NCBI RefSeq assembly: GCF_000010805.1
Contig: NC_012522.1
Span: 6,944,001 to 7,008,000, forward strand
Length of the DNA stretch: 64,000 bases
Reading direction: 5' to 3'
Source of the DNA: Rhodococcus opacus B4
Lineage (GTDB): Bacteria > Actinomycetota > Actinomycetes > Mycobacteriales > Mycobacteriaceae
The translations under genes were made by a program, and so were the position numbers. Positions within the stretch are counted from its first letter, which is position 1; the number at the start of each line of letters is the position of its first letter. A model generated the notes under the pieces. That model did not search any database, had not been told where the DNA came from, and worked only from the letters and a program-made list of their open reading frames with translations. This document shows positions 17,913 to 27,689 of this stretch, in pieces.

Positions 17913-18539
17913 CGTCGCCCACAGCTCGGCGACGCCGACCCCGACGTCCGCGAGCAACCTCCGCACGAGTGGCAGACCGATCCCGATCACGCTGGACGGG
18001 TCGCCCTCGATGCGGTCCACGAACCACCCGCCGAGGCTGTCGAGGGTGAACGCGCCCGCGACCTGGAGCGGTTCTCCGGTCGCCAGGTAGGCCTCCAGGT
18101 CGGCGTCCGGTGGGCTCGCGAAATGGACCACGGTGGCGCTGTGGTCGTGTGCGTCACCCACCACCGCGCCCTCGGTGATCCGCAGGACGCTGTGCCCGGT
18201 GAGCAAGGTCGCGCTACGGCCTGCCATCGACGACCAGCGCTCGCGCGCGACGTCGACGGTCCCGGGCTTGCCCTGCAGGGCGCCGTCGATCAGCAGCATG
18301 GAGTCGCATCCGACGATCACGGCATCCGAGATCCCGTCTCGTGCGAGAACGGGGAGGACGTCCTTGGCCTTGGCGCGGGCCAATTCGGTGACGACGTGCT
18401 CGGGGGCGGCGTCGGCACCGAGTGCCGCGATGAGGGCATCCTCGTCGACTCCGGAGACTCGCACCACCGGTTCCACCCCGGCGCTGCGCAGCACGGCCAG
18501 CCGCGCCGGGGAAGCCGAGGCGAGGACGAAGGACGTCAC
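17895..18539 (-). CDS. maf: Maf-family nucleotide pyrophosphatase
   Basis: The 214-residue product is a Maf/Ham1-fold protein that hydrolyses non-canonical or modified nucleoside triphosphates. It has the N-terminal FVLASASPARLAVLRSAGVEP, the catalytic VIVGCDSMLLIDG, KPGTVDVARERWSSMAGR and the C-terminal DSLGGWFVDRIEGDPSSVIGI. GTG 18539 is chosen because the family signature starts directly after it; the upstream extension overlaps accE. It lies ten bases behind accE, as maf does in M. tuberculosis (Rv3282). A septum-inhibition role known for Bacillus Maf is not implied. Confidence 0.92.
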   Translation of the reverse strand: MTSFVLASASPARLAVLRSAGVEPVVRVSGVDEDALIAALGADAAPEHVVTELARAKAKDVLPVLARDGISDAVIVGCDSMLLIDGALQGKPGTVDVARERWSSMAGRSATLLTGHSVLRITEGAVVGDAHDHSATVVHFASPPDADLEAYLATGEPLQVAGAFTLDSLGGWFVDRIEGDPSSVIGIGLPLVRRLLADVGVGVAELWATSGRGD

Positions 18540-18549
18540 GAGACCCGGA

Positions 18550-18930
18550 TCAACGCCGGTACGCCGATACGTTCGGGAACGCGTACGGCGAGAACGGGGC
18601 GATGCTCCGGTGCATCCGGGTGGGGGCGCCCCAGGACTCGGGCGGGATACCCGAATCCGGATCACCGCTGCCGGCGGCGGCGACCGCGGACAGCACCGCG
18701 ACGAGTGCTGCGATCTCCTCGTCGGACGGGGACCCCTTGACCACCGTCAGGAAGGTATCGCGGGCCGCTTCGGCTGCGCCGTCCACGGGCAGGTCGGGGG
18801 CGGCGCCGTCCGGGAGCGTCGTGTCCGCCGCGGAACCGTTGACCGACGACGTCGCATCCGGAGCGGTCTCGGTGCGCATGTCGTCCTCGGGAAGTTCCGT
18901 CATTCTGTCCAATGATTCGCCGACGCTCAT
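18550..18930 (-). CDS. accE5: Acyl-CoA carboxylase epsilon subunit
   Basis: The 126-residue protein has a variable acidic N-terminal half. It then has the epsilon-subunit signature [25 protein letters not shown] (about 60-84) and a tail with SWGAP and ending NVSAYRR. AccE subunits bind AccD5-type beta subunits and stimulate the carboxylase complex in actinobacteria. Its ATG overlaps the accD5 stop (ATGA), so the two are translationally coupled. Later in-frame starts are possible because the N-terminus is not conserved. Confidence 0.88.
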   Translation of the reverse strand: MSVGESLDRMTELPEDDMRTETAPDATSSVNGSAADTTLPDGAAPDLPVDGAAEAARDTFLTVVKGSPSDEEIAALVAVLSAVAAAGSGDPDSGIPPESWGAPTRMHRSIAPFSPYAFPNVSAYRR

Positions 18931-20567
18931 AGCGGGATGTTCCCATGCTTCTTGGGCGGGAGGGTGACCATTTTGCGTTCGAGCAGGCGCAGGGCGGCCA
19001 CGATCTGTCCGCGGGTGTGGGACGGGGGGATGACGGCGTCGACGTAGCCGCGTTCGGCGGCGACGTACGGGTTGACGAGGGTGTCCTCGTATTCCTGCTG
19101 CAGTTGCAGGCGCAGCGCGTCGACGTCGTCGCCGTTGCGGGCGGCCTCGAGCAGGCGTTTGCGGTAGACGAACCCGACGGCTCCGGAGGCGCCCATGACG
19201 GCGATCTGCGCGGTGGGCCAGGCCAGGTTGACGTCGGCGCCCATGTGCTTGGAGCCCATCACGTCGTAGGCGCCGCCGTAGGCCTTGCGGGTGATGACGG
19301 TGATCTTCCCGACCGTGGCCTCGCCGTAGGCGTAGAGCAGTTTCGCGCCGCGGCGGATGATGCCGTTGTATTCCTGGTCGGTGCCGGGCAGGAACCCGGG
19401 GACGTCGACCAGGGTGATGATGGGGACGTTGAACGCGTCGCAGGTCCGCACGAAGCGGGCGGCCTTTTCGGAGGCGTCGATGTCGAGGCAGCCGGCGAAC
19501 ACGGTGGGCTGGTTGGCGACGATGCCCACGGAGCGGCCGTCGACGCGGCCGAAGCCGACGACGATGTTGCCGGCGCGTTCGGCCTGGACCTCGAGGAATT
19601 CGTCGTCGTCGAGGATGCGGCGGATGACCTCGTGCATGTCGTAGGGCTGGTTCGCCGAGTCCGGGATCAGGGTGTCGAGTTCGAGGTCCTCGGCGGTGAG
19701 GGAGTCCTCGATGGACCCGGTGATCGGGTCGGTGGGCAGCATCCGGGGGGCGGCGGCCTGGTTGTTCGACGGGAGGTAGGACAGCAGGTCCTTGACGTAG
19801 TCGAGGGCGTCTTGTTCGCCGGAGGCGACGTAGTGGGCGACGCCGGACTTGACCATGTGGGTGTGGGCGCCGCCGAGGTCTTCCATGGTGACGTCTTCGC
19901 CGGTGACGGTCTTGATCACGTCGGGGCCGGTGACGAACATCTGGGAGGTCTGGTCGACCATGACGACGAAGTCGGTCAGGGCGGGGGAGTAGACGTGGCC
20001 GCCGGCGGCGGGGCCCATGATCAGGGAGATCTGCGGGATGACGCCGGAGGCCTGGACGTTGCGGTGGAAGATTTCACCGTACAACCCGAGGGAGACGACG
20101 CCTTCCTGGATGCGGGCGCCGGCGCCTTCGTTGATGCCGATCAACGGGCGGCCGGTCTTGATAGCGAGGTCCATGACCTTGACGATTTTTTCGCCGTAGA
20201 TTTCACCGAGGGAGCCGCCGAAGACGGTGGCGTCCTGGGAGAACACGCACACGTCGCGGCCGTCGACGGTGCCGTAGCCGGTGACGACGCCGTCGCCGAC
20301 GGGGCGGTTGTCGGCGAGGCCGAAGTTCACGCTGCGGTGTCGGGCGAGGGCGTCGAGTTCGACGAACGAGCCCTCGTCCAACAATGCGGTGATGCGTTCG
20401 CGGGCGGTGAGCTTGCCCTTGGCGTGGACCTTCTCCACCGCGGCTTCACCGCTCGGGTGCTGCGCCTCGGCCTGACGATTACGCAGGTCGGCGAGCTTTC
20501 CCGCCGTCGTGTGAATATCGGGCGTACTCGCCGACTCCGCCGCGCCCGGCTCCTGAACAGTGGTCAT
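18927..20567 (-). CDS. accD5: Acyl-CoA (propionyl-CoA) carboxylase beta subunit
   Basis: The 546-residue carboxyltransferase moves the carboxyl group from biotin on AccA3 to propionyl-CoA or acetyl-CoA. It contains [28 protein letters not shown], the N-domain oxyanion-hole region [31 protein letters not shown], and in the C domain [12 protein letters not shown] and [12 protein letters not shown]. Length and sequence fit AccD5. The downstream accE overlaps it and birA is divergent, the same cluster as in M. tuberculosis (Rv3279c-Rv3282). A -10 box eight bases from the ATG suggests a leaderless mRNA. Confidence 0.95.
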   Translation of the reverse strand: MTTVQEPGAAESASTPDIHTTAGKLADLRNRQAEAQHPSGEAAVEKVHAKGKLTARERITALLDEGSFVELDALARHRSVNFGLADNRPVGDGVVTGYGTVDGRDVCVFSQDATVFGGSLGEIYGEKIVKVMDLAIKTGRPLIGINEGAGARIQEGVVSLGLYGEIFHRNVQASGVIPQISLIMGPAAGGHVYSPALTDFVVMVDQTSQMFVTGPDVIKTVTGEDVTMEDLGGAHTHMVKSGVAHYVASGEQDALDYVKDLLSYLPSNNQAAAPRMLPTDPITGSIEDSLTAEDLELDTLIPDSANQPYDMHEVIRRILDDDEFLEVQAERAGNIVVGFGRVDGRSVGIVANQPTVFAGCLDIDASEKAARFVRTCDAFNVPIITLVDVPGFLPGTDQEYNGIIRRGAKLLYAYGEATVGKITVITRKAYGGAYDVMGSKHMGADVNLAWPTAQIAVMGASGAVGFVYRKRLLEAARNGDDVDALRLQLQQEYEDTLVNPYVAAERGYVDAVIPPSHTRGQIVAALRLLERKMVTLPPKKHGNIPL

Positions 20568-20575
20568 GACAGGTC

Positions 20576-20606
20576 AGCTTAACGAGAGCGGGCGACCTTC
20601 CGGCAA
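20576..20606 (-). promoter_or_regulatory. accD5 promoter
   Basis: On the minus strand TTGCCG (20606-20601), a 19-base spacer and TAAGCT (20581-20576) precede ATG 20567 by eight bases. The spacer is a little long. The arrangement fits a leaderless transcript of accD5-accE-maf. Confidence 0.4.
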
Positions 20607-20671
20607 CGGAGGTGGTCAGGCGGCACGTTGTCCCGACCCGGCTACTGACCAGTACCTTTTCCGGCTCGTCC

Positions 20672-20677
20672 TAGGCT
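20672..20677 (+). promoter_or_regulatory. -10 box of leaderless birA promoter
   Basis: TAGGCT is followed by six bases and then ATG 20684. The two GTG codons before that ATG are in frame, but lie in the -10 to +1 gap, so ATG 20684 is the better start. Confidence 0.5.
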
Positions 20678-20683
20678 GTGGTG

Positions 20684-21532
20684 ATGTGGACCGACCTGAA
20701 CCGACCCCCTCTCAATGCCGACAATCTGCGGGCGGCGCTCGTCCGCGGCGACGACGACAGCGACACGCGCAAGTTCTGGTCGCGGCTCGACGTGGTGCAG
20801 GAGACCGGGTCCACCAACGCGGACCTTCTCTCGCGCGCCGCGACGTCGGACTGCGACCGGCACGTGCTGCTCGCCGAATTCCAGGGCAGCGGCCGGGGCC
20901 GCCACTCCCGCGCCTGGGTGAGTCCGCCCCAGGCGCAGATCGCCGTCTCGGCGTTGCTGACGATGCCGGGGATGAGCGTCCACGACATGGGGTGGCTGCC
21001 GCTGCTGACCGGCGTGGCCGTCGTCGACGCGCTGCGTGCCACCGCCAAGGTGCCGGCGGAACTGAAGTGGCCCAACGATGTACTGATCGACGGACGCAAG
21101 GTCGCCGGGATCCTCGCCGAGGTGTCCGCCACCACACCGGATCCCGCGGTCGTCGTGGGGATCGGACTCAACGTGAGCCTCACGAGAGACGAGCTGCCCG
21201 TCGAGCACGCGACGTCGCTCGTCCTCGAGGGCGCCGAGGTCAGCGACCGCGACACCCTGGTGCGGGCGGTGCTGCGGGCCATCGCCGATCGCTGGCGGCA
21301 GTGGCACGACGCGAACTGGGACGTCACCGAACTCGCCGGGGCCTACCGGGAGCGCTGCGGCACGCTCGGCCAGCGGGTGCGCGCCGAACTGCCCGGCGGG
21401 CGTGAACTGATCGGCATCGCAACGGACGTCGACGCCGAGGGCCGGGTGGTGATCGCCCCCGACGGGCAGCCCGACACGGTCGCCGTCGCCGCAGGTGACA
21501 TCACACATTTACGCCCGGTCAGCACCGAGTAG
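20684..21532 (+). CDS. birA: Biotin-[acetyl-CoA-carboxylase] ligase
   Basis: The 282-residue enzyme attaches biotin to the lysine of the AccA3 biotinyl domain via biotinyl-AMP. Seen are VVQETGSTNADLL (biotin site), the ATP-binding GSGRGRHSRAW, LKWPNDVLIDGRKVAGILAE and a C-terminal SH3-like domain from about 230. There is no N-terminal helix-turn-helix, so it is a class I ligase that does not act as a repressor. It is divergent from accD5, the main partner system of its substrate. Confidence 0.95.
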   Translation: MWTDLNRPPLNADNLRAALVRGDDDSDTRKFWSRLDVVQETGSTNADLLSRAATSDCDRHVLLAEFQGSGRGRHSRAWVSPPQAQIAVSALLTMPGMSVHDMGWLPLLTGVAVVDALRATAKVPAELKWPNDVLIDGRKVAGILAEVSATTPDPAVVVGIGLNVSLTRDELPVEHATSLVLEGAEVSDRDTLVRAVLRAIADRWRQWHDANWDVTELAGAYRERCGTLGQRVRAELPGGRELIGIATDVDAEGRVVIAPDGQPDTVAVAAGDITHLRPVSTE

Positions 21533-21548
21533 TGCGACACTGTGGTAC

Positions 21549-22106
21549 ATGAGTACCTCAATTCCGGAGTCCTCCGTCACCGCAGCCCGGCGCACGTTGA
21601 CCGGTCTCACGGTGGTGCTCGGTCTGCTCACCCTGGGCCTGGGCATCGCCGTGCTCGTGTGGCCGCACGTGACACTCACGGTGCTGGCCGTCCTGATCGC
21701 CATCCAGTTCTTCGGATTCGGCATCGTCCAGATCATCCGGGCGTTCGCCGACGTCGAGGCCGGGGGAGCTGCACGCACCCTGGTGGGCGTATCCGGCGCC
21801 CTGGCAATACTTCTCGCGTTCCTCGTGCTGAGGAGCCCGCTCCAGACCGTCGTCATCATCGCGCTCGTGGTCGGGGCATGGTGGGTGTTTCGAGGTGTCC
21901 TCGAGATCGTGGAGGGCGCGTCCGGTTCCGTCGCGAATCGTGGCCTCACCATCGTGCTCGGAGTGATCAGCGTGGTCGCCGGGGCCTTCGTGCTCCTGCA
22001 GCCCGAACTGTCGCTCGAGGTGTTCGTGATCGTGGTCGGAGTGTGGATGGTGCTGTACGGCATCATCATCGTGATCACCCCGATCGTGCTCAGCCGCATG
22101 CGGTAG
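21549..22106 (+). CDS. HdeD/DUF308-family membrane protein
   Basis: The 185-residue protein has six hydrophobic segments in three repeated pairs, typical of the HdeD (DUF308) family. Examples are LTGLTVVLGLLTLGLGIAVLVWP, FFGFGIVQIIRAF and a terminal VGVWMVLYGIIIVITPIVL. The function of actinobacterial members is unknown; the E. coli namesake is linked to acid resistance. ATG 21549 is preferred over the upstream in-frame start, because the extension overlaps birA. It lies 16 bases after birA and 15 before the PH-domain gene. Confidence 0.82.
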   Translation: MSTSIPESSVTAARRTLTGLTVVLGLLTLGLGIAVLVWPHVTLTVLAVLIAIQFFGFGIVQIIRAFADVEAGGAARTLVGVSGALAILLAFLVLRSPLQTVVIIALVVGAWWVFRGVLEIVEGASGSVANRGLTIVLGVISVVAGAFVLLQPELSLEVFVIVVGVWMVLYGIIIVITPIVLSRMR

Positions 22107-22121
22107 AGGCACACTCGTCAC

Positions 22122-22679
22122 ATGGGATATCCGGAGGACGCCCTCGCCGAGGACGAGGAACTGCTACTTCACCGTCATCCGCACTGGAAGATGTTGCTGC
22201 TCCCCGCCGTCACCTTTCTGCTGGCGACGGCGGTCGCGGGTTTCGCTGCGGGCTTCGCCGAGAACAAACTGGACGGCTCCGCGCTGACCGTCGCGCTCGT
22301 CGTCGTCCTCGTGCTGTGGCTGGGACTCGTCGTATGGCGCTGTGTCGCGCCGTTTCTCAGTTGGAAGTTCACCCACTTCATCGTCACCGACCGGCGCGTC
22401 CTCATCCGCCGGGGTGTGATGACGCACACCGGGATCGACATTCCGATGGGGCGCATCAGCAACGTGCAGTTCCGGCACGGCCTCCTCGACAGGATGCTCC
22501 GCACCGGAACGCTGGTCATCGTGTCGTCCTCCGACGACCCGCTGGAGTTCGACGACATCCCCGACGTCCAGCGCGTCCACTCGTTGCTCTACCACCAGGT
22601 GTTCGACGCGATGGATCTCCACCGCGAACGGGAGCGGGAGAACCCGCACGGTGACGCCGACACCGGCAAAGGCTGGTAA
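22122..22679 (+). CDS. Bacterial PH-domain membrane protein
   Basis: The 185-residue product has two adjacent transmembrane segments (about 25-47 and 52-75). A bPH2 (YdbT-like) domain follows with FTHFIVTDRRVLIRRGVMTHTGIDIPMGRISNVQFRHGLLDRMLRTGTLVI. The homologue Rv3278c occupies the same position next to birA in M. tuberculosis. Such proteins are membrane-associated and of unknown role. The C-terminus is highly charged. It is probably cotranscribed with the HdeD-like gene. Confidence 0.87.
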   Translation: MGYPEDALAEDEELLLHRHPHWKMLLLPAVTFLLATAVAGFAAGFAENKLDGSALTVALVVVLVLWLGLVVWRCVAPFLSWKFTHFIVTDRRVLIRRGVMTHTGIDIPMGRISNVQFRHGLLDRMLRTGTLVIVSSSDDPLEFDDIPDVQRVHSLLYHQVFDAMDLHRERERENPHGDADTGKGW

Positions 22680-22718
22680 CCGGTCACGGCCGTCTCCGCA
22701 CCTCCGTACGCTGTGGAG

Positions 22719-23399
22719 GTGACTGCTGTATTGCTTGCCGAAGATGACGAAGCCATCGCCGCCCCGCTGTCGCGGGCACTGGGCCGGGAAGGATACGACG
22801 TCACCATCGAGCAGACCGGCCCGGCCGCGCTGGAGCAGGCGCTCGACGGGGCCTACGACCTGCTGATCCTGGACCTCGGACTCCCGGGGATGGACGGGCT
22901 CGAGGTGTGCAGGCAAGTGCGTGCCCACAGCTCGGAACTGGCGGTGCTCATGCTGACCGCGCGCACCGACGAGGTCGACTTCGTCGTCGGACTCGACGCC
23001 GGAGCCGACGACTACGTGGGCAAGCCGTTCCGGTTGGCGGAGTTGATGGCCCGGGTGCGTGCCCTGCTGCGCCGTCGCGGCGGCAGCGAGGATTCCGTCG
23101 TCGAGGTCGGGGGCATCCGGCTCGAGCCGGCGGCCCGCCGGGTGCTCGTGAACGGAACCGAGATCGCCCTCGCCAACAAGGAGTACGAACTCCTGCGCGT
23201 ACTGCTCGAACACGCGGGACAGGTCGTGTCCCGCGACACCATCCTCGCGGAAGTATGGGGCGACGTGGAACTGCGCGGCTCGAAGACCCTCGACATGCAC
23301 ATGTCCTGGCTTCGCCGGAAGATCGGTGACGAGGGGCCCGCCGCCGAACGTCGCATCGCGACGGTCCGCGGCGTCGGTTTCCGCATCAACACGGACTAG
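22719..23399 (+). CDS. OmpR/PhoB-family response regulator
   Basis: The 226-residue regulator has a receiver domain with AEDDEA, phosphoacceptor Asp52 in LILDLGLPGMDG, a conserved T in MLTARTD and KPF. A winged-helix DNA-binding domain ends GSKTLDMHMSWLRRKIG and ATVRGVGFRIN. I choose GTG 22719, because TACGCT (22707-22712) ends six bases before it; the computed start two codons earlier lies in that gap. The sensor kinase follows eight bases later. The signal and targets are unknown. Confidence 0.92.
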   Translation: MTAVLLAEDDEAIAAPLSRALGREGYDVTIEQTGPAALEQALDGAYDLLILDLGLPGMDGLEVCRQVRAHSSELAVLMLTARTDEVDFVVGLDAGADDYVGKPFRLAELMARVRALLRRRGGSEDSVVEVGGIRLEPAARRVLVNGTEIALANKEYELLRVLLEHAGQVVSRDTILAEVWGDVELRGSKTLDMHMSWLRRKIGDEGPAAERRIATVRGVGFRINTD

Positions 23400-23407
23400 G
23401 CGGGGTA

Positions 23408-24742
23408 GTGCGCCGCAGAATTCTCCAGTCGATCCTCGCGGTCGTGATCCTGACGGCGCTGCTGCTCGGTGTGCCGCTGATCTACACGGCCTGGTTGTGG
23501 GTCGAGGACTTCAACCGGAGCGATCTGCAGGTCCGGCTGGATCGGATGGCCACGGAGATCATCACCCAGGAGGGCGTCAACGGCGTCGTCGAGGGCGACC
23601 TCGACACGAACTCCCTGCGACTGCTGACGCCCGCCGGCGGCCGGCTCGTCGTGGTGTACCCGACCACGGACGACGGCGCCGCACGCGTAGACATCGGCGA
23701 ATCGTCCGTGCAGTCGCCCCTGGTGGAATCTCTCGCGATGGGTACGTCCGGTTCGCTTCGCCTCGAGGTGCCGTCCGACGAGATGCGCACCCAGCAACGC
23801 CAGGCCGTCGGTGCCGTCGCACTGCTGGTGCTCGTGTCCATCGCCGCGGGCACCGTGGTGGCCTACGTCACGGCGAAGCGGCTGGCCGACCCGCTACGGG
23901 ACGTCGCGAACCGGGCGGCCCGGCTCGCGGAGGGCGACTTCCGCCCGGACGTGCGACGCCACGGCATCCCCGAACTCGACCGCGTCTCCGACGTTCTCGA
24001 CTCGGCGACCGTCGAGATCGCGGGGCGGCTGCAGCGCGAACACGCACTCGTCGCCGACGTCTCCCATCAACTTCGCAGCCGCCTCACGGCTGTCCGTCTC
24101 CGGCTCGACGAACTGTCCGTGCACCCGGACCCGGCCGTCGTCGTCGAGGCGGACGAGGCCATGGCGCAGGTGGACCGGCTGACCGTCGCGATCGACGAAC
24201 TGGTCCGCTCGTCCCGCAGCAGCGGCACCGAGACCCAGGTGTCGGTGATCCGGGAGCTCAGTGTGGTCATCGCGGACTGGAAACGGCCGTTCGAGGACGC
24301 AGACCGGGAGTTGCTGCTGCGCGGAGACACGAACGTGATGGCGTCGACCACGGGTTCCCGGCTCCGTGAGGCCGTGGCGGTGCTCGTCGACAACGCGCTC
24401 ATGCACGGGGCGGGGACGTGCACGGTCGCGGTGCGTCTGATCCAGGGACAGAATCAGCGGACTCCGGGCAAGGAACTGTCGCCGCGTGAGGCGATGGTGT
24501 GTGTGGAGGTGTCGGACGAGGGTGTCGGCGTGAGCAACGACCTCGCGCCGCACATCTTCGACCGCGGTTTCTCGGGGGCCGGTTCGACCGGTGTGGGTCT
24601 GGCGCTCGCCCGCGCGCTCATCGAGGCGGACGGGGGCCGGCTGGAACTGCAGCGTCGCCGTCCGGCCCTGTTCGCGATCTTCGTTCCGATCGCCCGCGAG
24701 CACGTGCCGACGCGGGTCACCGGGATCCGGGAACCGCGTTGA
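23408..24742 (+). CDS. Sensor histidine kinase
   Basis: The 444-residue kinase has two transmembrane segments (about 7-30 and 134-155) around an extracytoplasmic sensor of roughly 100 residues. A HAMP domain is followed by a dimerisation helix with His220 in ADVSHQLRSRLTAVRLR. The H-box is a variant, with Gln-Leu-Arg-Ser-Arg in place of Glu-Leu-Arg-Thr-Pro. The ATPase domain has an N box VLVDNALMHGAG and G boxes VSDEGVGV and GSTGVGLALARALIEADGG. It forms a pair with the response regulator just upstream. It ends three bases before the convergent gtrA gene. Confidence 0.92.
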   Translation: MRRRILQSILAVVILTALLLGVPLIYTAWLWVEDFNRSDLQVRLDRMATEIITQEGVNGVVEGDLDTNSLRLLTPAGGRLVVVYPTTDDGAARVDIGESSVQSPLVESLAMGTSGSLRLEVPSDEMRTQQRQAVGAVALLVLVSIAAGTVVAYVTAKRLADPLRDVANRAARLAEGDFRPDVRRHGIPELDRVSDVLDSATVEIAGRLQREHALVADVSHQLRSRLTAVRLRLDELSVHPDPAVVVEADEAMAQVDRLTVAIDELVRSSRSSGTETQVSVIRELSVVIADWKRPFEDADRELLLRGDTNVMASTTGSRLREAVAVLVDNALMHGAGTCTVAVRLIQGQNQRTPGKELSPREAMVCVEVSDEGVGVSNDLAPHIFDRGFSGAGSTGVGLALARALIEADGGRLELQRRRPALFAIFVPIAREHVPTRVTGIREPR

Positions 24743-24745
24743 CGG

Positions 24746-25291
24746 TCAGGGGTGGCCGATCTCTTCCTCGGCGGCCTCGTCGACGAGGTCCGGGTCGATG
24801 AGATGCACGTTCTCGTCGGGGAACGCGAACCTGCGCAGCGCCCAGAAGCGGAACACCATCTGCAGCAGGTTTCCGATGATGTAGTTGAGCACGAAGTCGA
24901 CGACCACCAGCGTCGTCAGATTCTCCTGCGTCTCGCGGATGTCGAATACGTTGTTGGCGATCCACAGGGGCGCGGCGGCGAGGAGAACGCCGACTCCGCT
25001 GATCGTGAAGAACAGCAGGGCCTCGTGGTGGCGCTCACGTCCGCCGCGGTTCTTGAACGACCATTCGCGGTTGAGAATGTAACTCAGGACCGTCGCGAGA
25101 ATTCCGGACAGAACCTTGGCGACCACCGGCTTCTCTTCGAGGATCGTCAGGCTCAGCGAATAGAAGATCGCGAGGTCGAAGACCATGGTGGTGCCGCCCA
25201 CGATCGCGAACTTGATCAGTTCGTGATGCCGCAACGCGAGAGCCCGGAAAGGCTGGGGAACGCGTGCAAGGACGCCGTCGACAAATGACAC
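24746..25291 (-). CDS. GtrA-family membrane protein
   Basis: The 181-residue protein shows four transmembrane segments with the GtrA signature: ELIKFAIVGGTTMVFDLAIFYSL, VLSGILATVLSYILNREWSFKNRG and a late VLNYIIGNLLQMVFRFWALRRFAF. GtrA-like proteins move or support polyprenyl-linked sugars in cell-surface glycosylation; the Rv3277 homologue is linked to the same region. The start is GTG 25291, with a TAAACT box (25305-25300) eight bases upstream. The open frame to 25330 adds residues outside the domain. Confidence 0.88.
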   Translation of the reverse strand: MSFVDGVLARVPQPFRALALRHHELIKFAIVGGTTMVFDLAIFYSLSLTILEEKPVVAKVLSGILATVLSYILNREWSFKNRGGRERHHEALLFFTISGVGVLLAAAPLWIANNVFDIRETQENLTTLVVVDFVLNYIIGNLLQMVFRFWALRRFAFPDENVHLIDPDLVDEAAEEEIGHP

Positions 25292-25422
25292 AACGGATGA
25301 GTTTACGAAAGCCGGACCGGATACCACCAATTGGCGGCGAGATCATCAGGAGAATCACAGAAAGTGCGGACCGGCCACCTCGGCGGCGGAACCCGCCACC
25401 GGACGTGACAAACTAGTGACCC

Positions 25423-26682
25423 GTGACCGGCAACTCTGACTCCACACCGCGTCCCACGACACCCCGCGATCTGACCGCCGGGCAACCCGTCGTGACGATG
25501 ATCGGTGGCGGCCAACTCGCGCGGATGACCCACCAGGCCGCAATCGCGCTCGGCCAGACCCTGCGGGTGCTCTCCGGCACCGCCGACGAACCCGCAGCGC
25601 AGGTGAGCCCCGACGTCGTCCTCGGGAGCCACACCGACCTCGACGCGCTCCGCAGGGCCGCCGTCGGGTCGCATGCGCTGACCTTCGACCACGAGCACGT
25701 GCCCACCGAGCACCTCGACGTCCTGGTCGCCGAGGGCGTCAACGTGCAGCCGCCGCCGACCGCGCTCATCTACGCGCAGGACAAACTCGCGATGCGCCGC
25801 AAGCTCGGCGAACTCGGCGCGCCGGTCCCGGCGTTCGCCGAGGTGACCTGGGCCGAGGACGTCGTCAAGTTCGGCGCCGAACACGGCTGGCCCGTCGTCA
25901 TCAAGGCCGTCCGCGGCGGATACGACGGCCGCGGCGTGTGGATCACCGCCGATTCCGACGAGGCCGAGCGCATCGTCACCCAGCAACTCGACAAGGGTGT
26001 CTCCCTCCTGGTCGAGGAAAAGGTCGAGATGCAGCGTGAGCTGTCCGCGATGGTGGCGCGGTCGCCGTTCGGCCAGGGCGCCACGTGGCCGGTGGTCGAG
26101 ACGGTGCAGCGCCACGGACAGTGCGCCGTGGTCCTCGCCCCCGCGCCCGCGCTGCCCGCTTCCGTCGCCGAGGCCGCCGAGGAACTGGCGCTCCGCATCG
26201 CGTCCGAACTCGGTGTGGTCGGCGCCATGGCCGTCGAACTGTTCGAGACCACCGACGGCACGCTCGTCGTCAACGAACTCGCGATGCGCCCGCACAACTC
26301 CGGCCACTGGACCATGGACGGCGCCCGCACCTCGCAGTTCGAGCAGCACCTGCGTGCCGTCCTCGACTATCCGCTCGGCGACACCGCGCCCCTCGCACCG
26401 ATCACGGTGATGGCAAACGTGCTCGGCGCACCGGCCGCGCCCGAGATGAGCATGGACGAACGCGTCCACCACCTCTTCGCACGGATGCCCGACGCGAAGA
26501 TCCACCTCTACGGCAAGGGCGAACGTGAGGACCGGAAGATCGGTCACGTGAACATCGTGGGCGGACCCGGTTCGATCGACGACCCCGAGTACGTGGCACG
26601 GGTCCGCGAGCGGGCCGAACGCGCCGCGCACTGGCTCTCGCACGCTGAATGGACCGACGGATGGGATGAACACGGTGAGTGA
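25423..26682 (+). CDS. purK: N5-carboxyaminoimidazole ribonucleotide synthase
   Basis: The 419-residue ATP-grasp enzyme converts AIR, bicarbonate and ATP to N5-CAIR in purine synthesis. It has [22 protein letters not shown], a glycine-rich [34 protein letters not shown] and the C-terminal [28 protein letters not shown]. It starts at GTG 25423. Its end overlaps purE by 17 bases, so the two steps N5-CAIR formation and mutation are coupled. Confidence 0.96.
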   Translation: MTGNSDSTPRPTTPRDLTAGQPVVTMIGGGQLARMTHQAAIALGQTLRVLSGTADEPAAQVSPDVVLGSHTDLDALRRAAVGSHALTFDHEHVPTEHLDVLVAEGVNVQPPPTALIYAQDKLAMRRKLGELGAPVPAFAEVTWAEDVVKFGAEHGWPVVIKAVRGGYDGRGVWITADSDEAERIVTQQLDKGVSLLVEEKVEMQRELSAMVARSPFGQGATWPVVETVQRHGQCAVVLAPAPALPASVAEAAEELALRIASELGVVGAMAVELFETTDGTLVVNELAMRPHNSGHWTMDGARTSQFEQHLRAVLDYPLGDTAPLAPITVMANVLGAPAAPEMSMDERVHHLFARMPDAKIHLYGKGEREDRKIGHVNIVGGPGSIDDPEYVARVRERAERAAHWLSHAEWTDGWDEHGE

Positions 26683-27193
26683 CACGGCAGCACGGCACGG
26701 CGCACAGGTCGGGCTCATCATGGGCAGCGACTCCGACTGGCCCACCATGGAGGCCGCCGCCGAGGCGCTCGCCGAATTCGGGGTGCGCTTCGAGGTCGGT
26801 GTCGTCTCCGCGCACCGCACGCCGCAGCGCATGCTCGACTACGCGAAGGACGCCGCCGGCCGCGGCATCCAGGTGATCATCGCCGGCGCCGGCGGCGCCG
26901 CCCACCTGCCGGGCATGGTCGCGTCGGCCACCCCGCTGCCCGTCATCGGTGTGCCCGTGCCACTGAAGTACCTCGACGGCATGGACTCGCTTCTCTCGAT
27001 CGTGCAGATGCCCGCAGGCGTCCCCGTCGCGACCGTGTCCATCGGCGGCGCCCGCAACGCCGGCCTGCTCGCCGTCCGCATCCTCGGTGCCGCCGACCCC
27101 GCCCTGCAGCGGCAGATGGCCGCCTTCCAGGACGGGCTCGAGAAGATGGTCCTGGGCAAGGATCAGGCCCTCCGCGACAAGCTGCTGGGCTGA
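26666..27193 (+). CDS. purE: N5-CAIR mutase
   Basis: The 175-residue enzyme rearranges N5-CAIR to CAIR. The class I signature is complete: [43 protein letters not shown] and [27 protein letters not shown]. The start may be ATG 26666 or the GTG at 26675. It is the second gene of the purK-purE operon, as in other actinobacteria. Confidence 0.96.
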   Translation: MNTVSDTAARHGAQVGLIMGSDSDWPTMEAAAEALAEFGVRFEVGVVSAHRTPQRMLDYAKDAAGRGIQVIIAGAGGAAHLPGMVASATPLPVIGVPVPLKYLDGMDSLLSIVQMPAGVPVATVSIGGARNAGLLAVRILGAADPALQRQMAAFQDGLEKMVLGKDQALRDKLLG

Positions 27194-27689
27194 CGTCGTC
27201 TTCGCACCGCGGCGATGATCTCTTCGGCAATCACATCGGGACGCGCCGGCACGTCGTAGGCGGCGAAGCGGAGCGCCATCCATCCATCCCTCCCGCACCC
27301 AGCCAGTTCCGGCGTCTGCGGTCGTGTCGAAATACCTCGGGTTCGCTGTGGAACTCGCGGCCGTCGACCTCGACGACGATCCGCGCGACTTCGTCGACGA
27401 AATCACCCACGTAGGGACCGATCGGATGGTTGGCCTCGAGGTGGAGACCGCGACGGCTGAGTTCGCGGCGGTACAGCCGTAGCCAGTCCGGCGGTGTGAC
27501 GCGCAGGCCGCGGGGAATCGTCGCCTCGATGTCGACCGGTTCGGGCAGCCACCCATAGAGCCAGGCGGCCGTGCGGTGACTGAGCAGCGCGGACGGTCGC
27601 CACGCAGCCACTCCGGCACCGGAGGCGATCGTGCTGCGCGGGATTCCCGCGTCGGTCAGTTCCTTCAGGGTTCGCGTGCGTGTCGTCAT
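27163..27689 (-). pseudogene. Decayed DUF559 (endonuclease-like) protein gene
   Basis: From ATG 27689 one frame gives an N-terminal TRTRTLKELTDAGIPRSTI region like AbiEi-type winged helices. It then gives LLSHRTAAWLYGWLPEPVDIEATIPRGLRV and a DUF559/PD-(D/E)XK-like IVVEVDGREFHSEPEVFRHDRRRRNWL. After about 27305 the frame is wrong. Skipping one base gives VREGWMALRFAAYDV and [13 protein letters not shown] to a stop at 27163, inside purE. Two junctions, after ASGAG and after YRREL, also look like internal deletions, because family members are about 280 residues. The gene is therefore probably dead. Confidence 0.7.

Noticed and set aside
17895-18665. Longer maf product starting at 18665
   Set aside because: The extra 42 residues are Arg/Pro-rich, overlap accE and lack Maf similarity; the family signature begins right after GTG 18539.
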